The notes under the pieces were generated by a model. It did not search any database and was not told the origin of the DNA. It saw nothing but the letters and a program-made list of their open reading frames with translations. 40,892 nucleotides of DNA from Duganella callida (GTDB lineage: Bacteria > Pseudomonadota > Gammaproteobacteria > Burkholderiales > Burkholderiaceae_D): positions 1-40,892 of the forward strand of contig NZ_SPVG01000182.1 of NCBI RefSeq assembly GCF_004614165.1, given 5' to 3'. Of the stretch, positions 17,059 through 24,156 are shown one piece after another. Numbering within the stretch: the first letter of the stretch is position 1; each line of letters opens with the position of its first letter. A program made the position numbers and the translations under genes.

Positions 17059-17457
17059 ATGTTCATCGACCACAAAAAAATATTCGCGGCTGCCAGCGCT
17101 TCTTTTTGCGTGCGATCGATGCTGGCTTGCGCGTTGCTGGCGGTGGGAGTGATGGGCGGCGCCGTGGCGCGCGCCGACGGCGGCGACGGGCCGCAGCGTC
17201 GCGATCCGCCGCAGCATCAGCAGGGCGGCCGCGGCGAGCCGCGTCAGCAGGGGCAGGGACAGGCCGACCCGCGCCAGTTCGATACCCGCAATTACGAGGC
17301 GCGTGCCGAGGAGCAGCGCCGCGCCATGCAGGAAGCCGCGCGCAACGCGGAGATGAACCGCCGCGCCGGCCGCATGACGCCCGATGAACGCCGCGATCTG
17401 CGCCGCCAGATCAACGAAGTCGGACAAGACCTGTACGCCAATCCGCCGCGCCGTTAA
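17059..17457 (+). CDS. Small Arg/Gln/Pro-rich secreted protein of unknown function
   Basis: This 132-residue protein has an N-terminal signal peptide (hydrophobic LACALLAVGVMGGAVARA, cleavage before DGG). A low-complexity, positively charged stretch rich in Gln, Arg, Pro and Gly follows (~45-80). The C-terminal part is the better conserved-looking block, with RMTPDERRDLRRQINEVGQD before a short YANPPRR tail. An AGGA sits 6-9 nt before the ATG. The MTPDERR-type helix is faintly reminiscent of CpxP/Spy-like periplasmic proteins, but I would not assign it there. It is divergent from ompR and may belong to that regulon, given the shared intergenic region. Confidence 0.75.
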   Translation: MFIDHKKIFAAASASFCVRSMLACALLAVGVMGGAVARADGGDGPQRRDPPQHQQGGRGEPRQQGQGQADPRQFDTRNYEARAEEQRRAMQEAARNAEMNRRAGRMTPDERRDLRRQINEVGQDLYANPPRR

Positions 17458-17487
17458 TAAAACGCTACAATTATTATTTGAGTATTA

Positions 17488-17501
17488 TTGATCTGTATCA
17501 A
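17488..17501. promoter_or_regulatory. FNR/Anr-type box (TTGAT-N4-ATCAA)
   Basis: TTGATCTGTATCAA is an exact copy of the FNR/Anr consensus half-sites with 4-bp spacing; the dyad extends one further pair (ATTGAT/ATCAAT, 17487-17502). It lies 120 bp upstream of the first FapA-like gene, in an AT-rich 164-bp gap. Activation at a class II site centred 41.5 bp upstream would place the transcript start near 17536. Basis: motif match only; Dnr- or Crp-type regulators with the same half-site are alternatives. Confidence 0.6.
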
Positions 17502-17556
17502 TATCCTCACACCCGTGCGTTTTTCGGCATCAAAATCCCTGTTCTTTCCATGGTCT

Positions 17557-17582
17557 GCGTGTAAGATTAATTAATTACACGC
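17557..17582. repeat. Inverted repeat GCGTGTAA-N10-TTACACGC upstream of the FapA-like genes
   Basis: Two perfect 8-bp arms (17557-17564 and 17575-17582) flank an AT-rich 10-bp core that itself contains TTAATTAA. The repeat sits 39 bp before the GTG start of the first FapA-like gene, in the expected leader or promoter region. It could be an operator or an mRNA hairpin. No T-tract follows, so it is not an intrinsic terminator. Confidence 0.5.
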
Positions 17583-17621
17583 AACGCCTTCCGGCTGGCG
17601 CGTGCCGTTTGGAGGAAGACC

Positions 17622-19499
17622 GTGGTTCAAGACCTTGCGTCCGCAGGGTTCGCCTTGCCTATCGGCTTGGGGCAGCAGGCGGACGGAATTTACATCGATC
17701 TGACGATGAGTCAGGCGGCGCTGACCGCCGCGATCACGCACGTGTTCCAGTCGGGCCGGTATTTGGCCGGGCTGAACTATGCGGCGCTGATCAAGGCGCT
17801 GTACGGCGTGGGGCCGGACACCGGCAGCGCCGAGGCGCTGCGGCTGGCCGACTCGGTACGGGTGTTCGACGGCAACCGCCTGCGTTTCTACAAGCATCCC
17901 AAGATGAGCCTGTCCTATGCCGAATACTACTTCGAGCAGCTGTACCTGGACGAGGAGACCCTGCCCGACGGCACCGTGATCCCCGAGCGGCCGGTGGCGC
18001 TCGACATCGACGAATTCATCGCCGACATGTGGAACAAGGGCATTCAATTCGGCATCGACGTGGCGGCGGTGCAGGCGGCCATGGCGTCGACGCGGCCGGA
18101 GCGCATCACCTTTGCCACCGACCTGGCGCCCGAACCGGGCCAGGACGCCACCGTGATCGAGGTCTCGCAGGACCTGCACCGCAGCGACGCGCCCAAGGCG
18201 CGGCCCGACGGCCGCATCGACCTGCAAAGCTTCCAGAACCGTTTCCCGCAGATCAAGGCCGAGGCGCGGCTGCTGAAAAAACTGCCGCCCGTGCCGGGAC
18301 TGCCGGGCTTCGACCTGGCTGGGCGCAAGACGGAACCGCCGCCGCCCAAGGATCTGACGCTGCGCTTCCTGGCCGGCGAGGGCACCGAGGCGCGCATGTT
18401 CGAGGACGGCGAATACCTGGTCTCCACGCGCGAGGGCTTTCTCAGCGTCGACGCCAAGTCCAACCGCATCTCCATCACCGACAAGATCGTCAGCCTGGAG
18501 GGCGTGAGCGGCCGCACCACCGGCAATCTGCAACTGGCCGGCGCCTATGAGGAATATGGCGACGTGCAGGAACAGCGCGAAGTCACCGGCAGCGACATCA
18601 CGGTGCACGGCAACGTCTACGGCAATATCACCTCGCGCGGCGGCACGGTGGTGCTGGACCAGAATCTGGTCAGCGGCAGCGTGCACAACGCGGCCGGCGA
18701 CATCCGCATCGCCGGCGTGGCCTCCAACGCCGTGATCTGCGCGGCCGACGGTGCGATCAACATCCAGCGCGCCGAGAACTGCGTGATCTCGGCGCAGCGC
18801 GTGACGGTGGCCGAGGCGTCCAACTGCGAGATCATCGCCGACGAGGTGCGCATCGAAATGGCGGAAGGCTGCGCGGTCGCCGGCCGCAACGTCGAGATGG
18901 AGAGCGCCGGCCCGCGCCGCCGCACCGAGATGATCATCTACGTGCTGGTCAAGGACGTGGCATCGTTCGACCAGGAGATCGCCGCGCTGGGGGCGCGCAT
19001 CGCCGCCTTCGAACAGGCCAACCAGGCCAGCGAGGCGGAGGCCGAGCGCCTGGCCGCGCTGCCGGACGTGCGACGCTATCTGGCGCTGTCGGCCAAGCTG
19101 CGCACCCAGGAGCTGATGCTGACGCCCGAGCAGGGCCAGATCCTGCGCAAGATCGCCGGCGCGGTGGCGGAAGAGATGACGGCGCTGCAGAAGGCGCGCC
19201 ACGAGCTGCAGGTGGGCCAGACGCAGCACAAGCTGCTGCAGGACCGGCTGGCGCGCGTGATCGAACAAAAGATCGAGGCGGCCGGCATCGCCCGCTGCGG
19301 CCTGCATCTGGTCAGCGGCGAGACCATGGTGCGCACCATGCCGTTCGCGGGCGACACCGCGGCGCTGCTGCAGCTGGCGCCGAAAGACCTGAAACAGCGC
19401 CTGCGCGGCACCCCCAGCGGCGGCGAGGTGTTGTTCGCCGACAGCGCCGGTTCGCTGGACTGGCACCTGACGGCGCATCCGCGGCCCGCCCAGTCCTGA
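17622..19499 (+). CDS. FapA/DUF342 family protein, first of two tandem paralogues
   Basis: This is a 625-residue cytoplasmic protein. An N-terminal globular domain (~20-190) contains FDGNRLRFYKHP and IEVSQDLHRSDAPK. A middle part (~190-300) contains the conserved RIDLQSFQNRFPQ. The hallmark DUF342 β-solenoid follows (~310-430), with short repeating strands such as DITVHGNVYGNITSRGG, AENCVISAQRVTVAEASNCE and EGCAVAGRNVEME. A coiled-coil region and a small C-terminal domain end the protein. The GTG start is supported by GGAGGAAG 4-11 nt upstream. FapA proteins are linked to polar flagellum assembly in vibrios, but no flagellar gene is present here. The β-solenoid suggests a self-assembling scaffold. 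Exact function unknown. Confidence 0.9.
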   Translation: MVQDLASAGFALPIGLGQQADGIYIDLTMSQAALTAAITHVFQSGRYLAGLNYAALIKALYGVGPDTGSAEALRLADSVRVFDGNRLRFYKHPKMSLSYAEYYFEQLYLDEETLPDGTVIPERPVALDIDEFIADMWNKGIQFGIDVAAVQAAMASTRPERITFATDLAPEPGQDATVIEVSQDLHRSDAPKARPDGRIDLQSFQNRFPQIKAEARLLKKLPPVPGLPGFDLAGRKTEPPPPKDLTLRFLAGEGTEARMFEDGEYLVSTREGFLSVDAKSNRISITDKIVSLEGVSGRTTGNLQLAGAYEEYGDVQEQREVTGSDITVHGNVYGNITSRGGTVVLDQNLVSGSVHNAAGDIRIAGVASNAVICAADGAINIQRAENCVISAQRVTVAEASNCEIIADEVRIEMAEGCAVAGRNVEMESAGPRRRTEMIIYVLVKDVASFDQEIAALGARIAAFEQANQASEAEAERLAALPDVRRYLALSAKLRTQELMLTPEQGQILRKIAGAVAEEMTALQKARHELQVGQTQHKLLQDRLARVIEQKIEAAGIARCGLHLVSGETMVRTMPFAGDTAALLQLAPKDLKQRLRGTPSGGEVLFADSAGSLDWHLTAHPRPAQS

Positions 19500-19596
19500 G
19501 CGGCTGGCGCAAGGCCGGCGGAAATGCTAATCTTGGGTTCATCAAAAAAGTAAAGGAGCACCGCTCCGACGTACATTCTTCCTTGGGGATAGCACT

Positions 19597-21465
19597 GTGT
19601 CAGACGACGCGACGGCGCAGCAACAAAATGCGGAAGGCGATGCGTCTTCAGCGCTCGTCAGGCGGGCCGACGGCGTGTATTTCGCCGCCGACGCCAGTCC
19701 CGCGGCCTGTCTCGCCGCCGTCAGCCAGACCTTTCTCGCCAGCGCCTATTTCGCCGGTCTCGATTACGCGGTATTCAGCAAGATGCTGTACAACGTCGGC
19801 CCCGATTTGCCGGAAAAGCTGCGCGCGCTGCCGCTGCTGCGCTTTGCCGACAGCATCGAGCCGTTCCAGCCGGCGCGGCGCGCGCTGTACAAGACCGTCA
19901 AGGTGATCAACGGCGAGGCCGAGTACTATTTCGAGCCGGTGTTCTTCGAGGTGCCGGACCTGCCGCCGCAGCCGGCGCAACTGAAGTTCGACGAGTTCGT
20001 GGCCGACATGTGGGTCAAGGGCATACGCTTCGGCATCGACGCGCCGGTGGTGCGCGACGTGATCGCCAACGGGCGCCTGGCGCGCATCACGGTGGCGCGG
20101 CGGCTCAACGCCATGCCGGGCAAGGACGCCGCGATCGTGGAGGTGTCGCAGGACCTGCACCGCAACAACGCGCCCAAGGACAAGGGCGACGGCCGGCTGG
20201 ACTGGCAGCAGTTCCAGAACCGCTTCCCGCAGGTGAAGCCCAACGTCAAGCTGTTGCGCAAGGTGCCGGCGGCGCCGGGCGTGCGGGGCTACGAGTTGTC
20301 CGGGCTGGTGCTGGAACCGCCGCTGCCGCGCGATCTGGAACTGACCAGCGTGGCCGGCGAGGGCACGGTGATCGAACATCTGCGCGGCGGCGAGTTCCTG
20401 GTGTCGGCGGTGGAGGGCTTCCTCAGCATCGACCCAGGCAGCAAGCGTGTCTCGATCGGCCCCAAGATCATCAGCCGCGAGGGCGTCAGCGCGCGCACCA
20501 CCGGGAACCTGCAGCTGACCGGCGAGTACGAGGAATTCGGCGACGTGCAGGAACAGCGCACGGTCGAAGGCGGCAACATCACCATTCACGGCGACGTGTT
20601 CGGCAATATCGTTTCGCGCGGCGGCGACATCGTCCTGAACAAAAACCTGATGGGCGGCAGCGCGCTGAATGCCGACGGCGCGATCCGGGTGAAAGCCGTG
20701 GCGTCGGGCGCGGTGCTGCAGACACGGCGCGGCGAGGTGGTGCTGGCGCGCGCCGAGAGCTGCATCATCTCGGCCAGCCGGGTGGTGATCGGGGAGGCCA
20801 GCAACTGCGAGATCATGGCCGACGAGGTGGTGATCAAGGTGGCCGAGGGCTGCGCCATCGCCGCGCGCAAGATCGAGATCCAGCACGCCGGCCCGCGCCG
20901 CCAGAGCGAGATGCTGTTGCACGTGCTGGTGCCGGACACCGCCAAGTACGACAAAAAGATCGTCGATCTGCAGATCCGGGTGACGGCGGCCGCGCGCGAG
21001 GCCGATGTGCGCAAGGCCGAGATGGATGCCATCACCAGCCAGACCGAGGTACGCAACTACCTGACCCTGGCCAACCGCGTGCGCAAGCGCGAGGTGACGC
21101 TGACGCCGGAACAGGTGACGCTGTTCCAGAAGATGGCGGAAGCGGTGGGGCCGTCGCTGCGCCAGGTGGCCAAGATCTCGCTGGCCTTGAAGGCGGCGCA
21201 GGTGCAGCAGGAGCAGGTGCAGGAAGAAGCCGGCCAGGTGGCCCGGCAGAAGCAGGCGCTGATACGCGGCTCGCGCTGCGTGGTGGAGCTGCTGACCGGC
21301 GACGTGCTGTTGCGCAGCATGACCTTCGTGCCGGGCGAACCGCCGCCTTACGACCGGCCGGCAAAGGAAGTGAAGACCAGGGTGCGCACGGCGGCGCCGG
21401 GCACCAGGGTGCTGCACGCCGGTCCGATCGGACCTATCCGCTGGACGCCGGAGCTGGACCTGTAA
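19597..21465 (+). CDS. FapA/DUF342 family protein, second of two tandem paralogues
   Basis: This is a 622-residue paralogue of the preceding protein with the same architecture. The N-terminal domain contains VEVSQDLHRNNAPK, followed by RLDWQQFQNRFPQ and the β-solenoid (NITIHGDVFGNIVSRGG, AESCIISASRVVIGEASNCE, EGCAIAARKIEIQ). The coiled coil is long (ADVRKAEMDAITSQTEVRNY) with a Gln-rich helix (AAQVQQEQVQEEAGQVA). Start is GTG at 19597 with GGGGAT about 8 nt upstream. It lies 97 bp after its sister and is probably co-transcribed. The pair looks like an old duplication, since similarity is high in the solenoid and weak at both ends. Its 3' end overlaps the convergent LysR gene by 32 bp. Confidence 0.9.
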   Translation: MSDDATAQQQNAEGDASSALVRRADGVYFAADASPAACLAAVSQTFLASAYFAGLDYAVFSKMLYNVGPDLPEKLRALPLLRFADSIEPFQPARRALYKTVKVINGEAEYYFEPVFFEVPDLPPQPAQLKFDEFVADMWVKGIRFGIDAPVVRDVIANGRLARITVARRLNAMPGKDAAIVEVSQDLHRNNAPKDKGDGRLDWQQFQNRFPQVKPNVKLLRKVPAAPGVRGYELSGLVLEPPLPRDLELTSVAGEGTVIEHLRGGEFLVSAVEGFLSIDPGSKRVSIGPKIISREGVSARTTGNLQLTGEYEEFGDVQEQRTVEGGNITIHGDVFGNIVSRGGDIVLNKNLMGGSALNADGAIRVKAVASGAVLQTRRGEVVLARAESCIISASRVVIGEASNCEIMADEVVIKVAEGCAIAARKIEIQHAGPRRQSEMLLHVLVPDTAKYDKKIVDLQIRVTAAAREADVRKAEMDAITSQTEVRNYLTLANRVRKREVTLTPEQVTLFQKMAEAVGPSLRQVAKISLALKAAQVQQEQVQEEAGQVARQKQALIRGSRCVVELLTGDVLLRSMTFVPGEPPPYDRPAKEVKTRVRTAAPGTRVLHAGPIGPIRWTPELDL

Positions 21466-22342
21466 GCGCGGCGGCCAGCTCGCGCGCGTAAGCCGGCAGC
21501 TCGGCGGCGTCGCGCATGCAGATCAGCAGATGGCGGTCGGCCCAGTCGTCGGCCAGCCTGACGATGCGCAGCGCGTCCGGGCTGCGGCGCGCGGCCGTCT
21601 CCGGCAGGATCGCCAGGCCGGCGCCGCCGGCGGCCATGCGGCAGATCGCCTCGAAGCTGCGCAGCTTGATCTTGACGTGCAGATGGCGGCCCAGCCGCGC
21701 GGCCTGTTCCGTCACGTGCTGCTGCAGCGCGCTGGCGCCGGCCAGGCCGATGAAATCATGCTCCAGCGCGCGTATAAACGGCATGCTGCGTTTCCCCTTG
21801 AGCTGCCGCGCCAGCGGATGGCCGCGCGCCATCGCCAGCACCAGCGGATCGCGGCGGAACGGCAGCGTATGCAGGTTGCCGTGATCGACCGAATCGGAAA
21901 TGATGCCGATGTCGGCGGCGCCGTCGGCGATGATCCGCACGATCTCGCGGCTCACGCGTTCCTCCAGATTGATGCTCAGCTGCGGATGCGCGGCCATGAA
22001 CGCGGCCAGCGCATCGGGCAGGAATTCGGTCATGGCCGAGGTGTTGCACAGCAGGCGCACCTGGCCTTTGAGGCCGGAGGCGAACGGGGCCAGATCGGCG
22101 TGCATGTCCTCCACCTGGCGCAAGATGGTGCGCGCATGCTGCAGCAGCGTGCGGCCCGCTTCGGTGGGCTCGGCGCCGCGCCGGCTGCGCTGCAGCAGCG
22201 CCACATCGAGCGCTTCCTCCATGCCGCGGATGCGGGCGCTGGCCGAGGGCAGCGCCAGATGCGCGCGCTGCGCGCCGGCCGTGATGCTGCCGCTTTCGGC
22301 CACGTGGATGAACAACTGCAGGTCGGTGAGATCGAAGCGCAT
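21434..22342 (-). CDS. LysR-family transcriptional regulator
   Basis: This 302-residue regulator has an N-terminal winged helix (MRFDLTDLQLFIHVAESGSI, then AHLALPSASARIRGMEEAL, and LLQRSRRGAEPTEAG, the canonical LTTR block). A periplasmic-binding-protein-like effector domain follows (VRLLCNTSAMTEFLPDAL, LEERVSREIVRIIADGAADIGI, RMAAGGAGLAILPE). It is transcribed divergently from the TauE/SafE permease across 84 bp, the usual arrangement for a LysR regulator and its target. The effector is unknown; a sulfonate, sulfite or organic acid is plausible only because of the permease family. Confidence 0.93.
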   Translation of the reverse strand: MRFDLTDLQLFIHVAESGSITAGAQRAHLALPSASARIRGMEEALDVALLQRSRRGAEPTEAGRTLLQHARTILRQVEDMHADLAPFASGLKGQVRLLCNTSAMTEFLPDALAAFMAAHPQLSINLEERVSREIVRIIADGAADIGIISDSVDHGNLHTLPFRRDPLVLAMARGHPLARQLKGKRSMPFIRALEHDFIGLAGASALQQHVTEQAARLGRHLHVKIKLRSFEAICRMAAGGAGLAILPETAARRSPDALRIVRLADDWADRHLLICMRDAAELPAYARELAAALTGPAPASSG

Positions 22343-22356
22343 GATGGTTTAGCCTA

Positions 22357-22367
22357 CGGATAATCCG
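22357..22367. promoter_or_regulatory. Palindrome CGGAT-A-ATCCG, candidate LysR operator
   Basis: A perfect 11-bp dyad lies in the 84-bp divergent region between the LysR gene and the TauE/SafE gene, 15 bp from the LysR start. LysR proteins bind short interrupted palindromes in such regions and usually repress their own gene. The strict T-N11-A spacing is not met, so this is tentative. Confidence 0.35.
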
Positions 22368-22426
22368 AAGTCTGACTCAGTATATTCCAGATTTTCGAGG
22401 ACCGCGCGAGCGGGCAGAATAGCCAC

Positions 22427-23140
22427 ATGACCATCCTGTTTATCGCCTGCGTTTTGATCCTGGCCGGCCTGGTGAAAGGCGTGACCGGCATGGGCCTGCC
22501 GACCGTGGCCATCGCCCTGCTGAGTTTGCGCATGCCGCCCTTGCAGGCGGCGGCGCTGCTGATCGTGCCTTCGTCCGTCACGAACATCTGGCAACTGGCT
22601 GCCGGGCCGGCGCTGTATCCGCTGTTCCAGCGTTTCCGGCCGCTGCTGCTGGCCGTGTGCATCGGCACCTGCGGCGCCGGCCTGCTGGGCGGCGCGCCAT
22701 GGAGCGGTGTCGTGCTGGGCGTGGCGCTGGCCGGCTATGGCCTGCTCGGCCTGACCGGCTGGCGCATGCGGGTGGCGCCGTCCGCCGAACCCTGGGCCGG
22801 ACCGGTGGCGGGAGCCATCACCGGCCTGCTGGCCGGCGTCACGGGCGTGTTCGTGATGCCGGTCGCGCCCTATCTGCAGGCGCTCAATCTGAGCAAGGAT
22901 GATCTGATCCAGGCGCTGGGCATGGCGTTCACTGTCGGCACCCTGGCGCTGGCCGTGACGCTCACGCTGCGTGGCGAATGGCATGCCACGGCGGCCGGCG
23001 GCTCGCTGCTGGCACTGATACCGTCGATCGTCGGCATGCAGCTGGGCCAGTGGCTGCGTGACCGCATGGCGCCGGCCGTCTTTCGCCGCTGCTTCTTCCT
23101 CGCCCTGCTGGCGCTGGGCCTCCACCAGTTGCTCCGCTAA
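22427..23140 (+). CDS. TauE/SafE (TSUP) family inner-membrane permease
   Basis: This 237-residue membrane protein has about eight hydrophobic segments arranged as two similar halves. The first helix carries the family pattern ILAGLVKGVTGMGLPTVAIALL, and the second half has the matching AGAITGLLAGVTGVFVMPVAPYL. TSUP proteins export or import sulfite, sulfoacetate, sulfolactate or other small organic anions. The substrate here is unknown. It is divergent from a LysR regulator. One of the two 30-bp repeats begins 2 nt after its stop codon. Confidence 0.92.
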   Translation: MTILFIACVLILAGLVKGVTGMGLPTVAIALLSLRMPPLQAAALLIVPSSVTNIWQLAAGPALYPLFQRFRPLLLAVCIGTCGAGLLGGAPWSGVVLGVALAGYGLLGLTGWRMRVAPSAEPWAGPVAGAITGLLAGVTGVFVMPVAPYLQALNLSKDDLIQALGMAFTVGTLALAVTLTLRGEWHATAAGGSLLALIPSIVGMQLGQWLRDRMAPAVFRRCFFLALLALGLHQLLR

Positions 23141-23141
23141 C

Positions 23142-23171
23142 ATCGGGGTCAGAGCCGACATTCGGACACGA
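23142..23171. repeat. REP-like 30-bp repeat, copy 1
   Basis: The element begins ATCGGGGTCAGAGCCGACAT and runs to GGACACGA. It is identical over 30 bp to the copy at 33827-33856. It starts 2 nt after the TauE/SafE stop and lies 8 bp before the 3' end of convergent arfB. It contains a small internal hairpin, CCGA-CAT-TCGG. The GGGGTCAG opening resembles REP sequences mobilised by RAYT transposases; that link is inferred. Confidence 0.75.
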
Positions 23172-23179
23172 GCCCGACC

Positions 23180-23572
23180 TTAAACGGTGACTTTGCCGCG
23201 CAGCAGTTTGCGGGCGCTGTCCTTGGCTTTGCCGTCCAGGCGGCGGCGCTGCGAGCTGCGCGTCGGTTTGGTCGGGCGGCGCACGGCCGGCAGTACCGCC
23301 ACGCTGTCGATCAGCTCCTGCAGGCGGCGCAGGGCGTCTTCCTTGTTGGCTTCCAGGCTGCGCGCCTGCTGCGCTTTCAGCACCACCACGCCGGCCGCGG
23401 TGATGCGGCTGTCGCGCAGGGCCAGCAGCCTTGCCTTGATGTGCTCCGGCAGCGATGAGGCGACGATGTCGAAACGCGCATGCACGGCATTGGAGACTTT
23501 GTTCACGTTCTGCCCGCCCGGCCCCTGGGCGCGGATGGCGCTGAATTCCACCTGGTTCGGATCGATTATCAT
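23180..23572 (-). CDS. arfB: ArfB-type alternative ribosome-rescue hydrolase
   Basis: This codon-independent peptidyl-tRNA hydrolase frees stalled ribosomes. It has 130 residues, close to the E. coli ~140. The release-factor-like domain carries the catalytic GGQ at residues 19-21 within RAQGPGGQNVNKVS. The basic C-terminal tail that enters the mRNA channel is present (RRPTKPTRSSQRRRLDGKAK, followed by DSARKLLRGK). I chose the ATG at 23572 because family members begin a few residues before the domain (MIIDPNQVEF); the frame could start 30 nt earlier. The gene stands alone between convergent and divergent neighbours. Confidence 0.94.
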   Translation of the reverse strand: MIIDPNQVEFSAIRAQGPGGQNVNKVSNAVHARFDIVASSLPEHIKARLLALRDSRITAAGVVVLKAQQARSLEANKEDALRRLQELIDSVAVLPAVRRPTKPTRSSQRRRLDGKAKDSARKLLRGKVTV

Positions 23573-23685
23573 CGGCCGATTGTAGCAAACTCGCCCAGGC
23601 ACGGGGTTGGTTGATGCTGGTCAATGCCTGTGGGAAAGGCCGCGGTTACGATGGGTCCTGCTGTTCTCCGAACGAAAGGATCATC

Positions 23686-24156
23686 ATGTCTTCATCGAAA
23701 ACGCAGGTCAACGGTCCGCGCCAGTTCCTGGCTTTTCGGCTCGGCGGACTCGATTACGCGCTGGACTTCGACAAGGTGCAGGAGCTGCGTCCCCTGCAGG
23801 CGCTGGAGCGCTTTTCGTCGGAAGGGGAAATCATCAGCGGGGTGGTGGTGTCGCGTGGCGTGATCATGCCGATCGTCGACATGCGCATCGCGTTCGGCCC
23901 GCGCCCGCCGCAGCACGATCCGCTGACCGATGTGATCATCCTCAAGCTGTCCAGCTGCGTGATGGGGATGGTGGTGGATGGCGTGACCGATATCGTGTCG
24001 CTGACGCTGGAGCAGATCGAACCGATCGCCGGCGCCGGCGCGGTCGATTATCTGGTGGGACTGGGTGAGGTGGACGGGCGCCGGCTGATCGTGGTCGATA
24101 TCGATAAGCTGATGTCGATCCGCAAAATCCAGTTCGGCGCCCGCCAGGCCGCCTAG
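23686..24156 (+). CDS. CheW-like chemotaxis coupling protein
   Basis: This single-domain CheW protein of 156 residues would couple receptors to a CheA-type kinase. The fold is recognisable from QFLAFRLGGLDYALDFDKVQEL, GVVVSRGVIMPIVDMRIAFG, the VIILKLSSCVMGMVVDGVTD stretch and the C-terminal LVGLGEVDGRRLIVVDIDKL. GAAAGGA sits 5-11 nt before the ATG at 23686. No receptor, CheA or CheY gene is adjacent, so it is an orphan coupling protein, possibly serving receptors encoded elsewhere. The CheB-CheR fusion about 19 kb away is the only other chemotaxis-type gene in the window. Its 3' end overlaps the convergent ABC-F gene by 4 bp. Confidence 0.93.
   Translation: MSSSKTQVNGPRQFLAFRLGGLDYALDFDKVQELRPLQALERFSSEGEIISGVVVSRGVIMPIVDMRIAFGPRPPQHDPLTDVIILKLSSCVMGMVVDGVTDIVSLTLEQIEPIAGAGAVDYLVGLGEVDGRRLIVVDIDKLMSIRKIQFGARQAA

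Noticed and set aside
17622-21465. Flagellar assembly role for the FapA-like proteins taken at face value
   Set aside because: No flagellar gene is in the window, and the link of FapA to flagella comes from vibrios; the family is broader.
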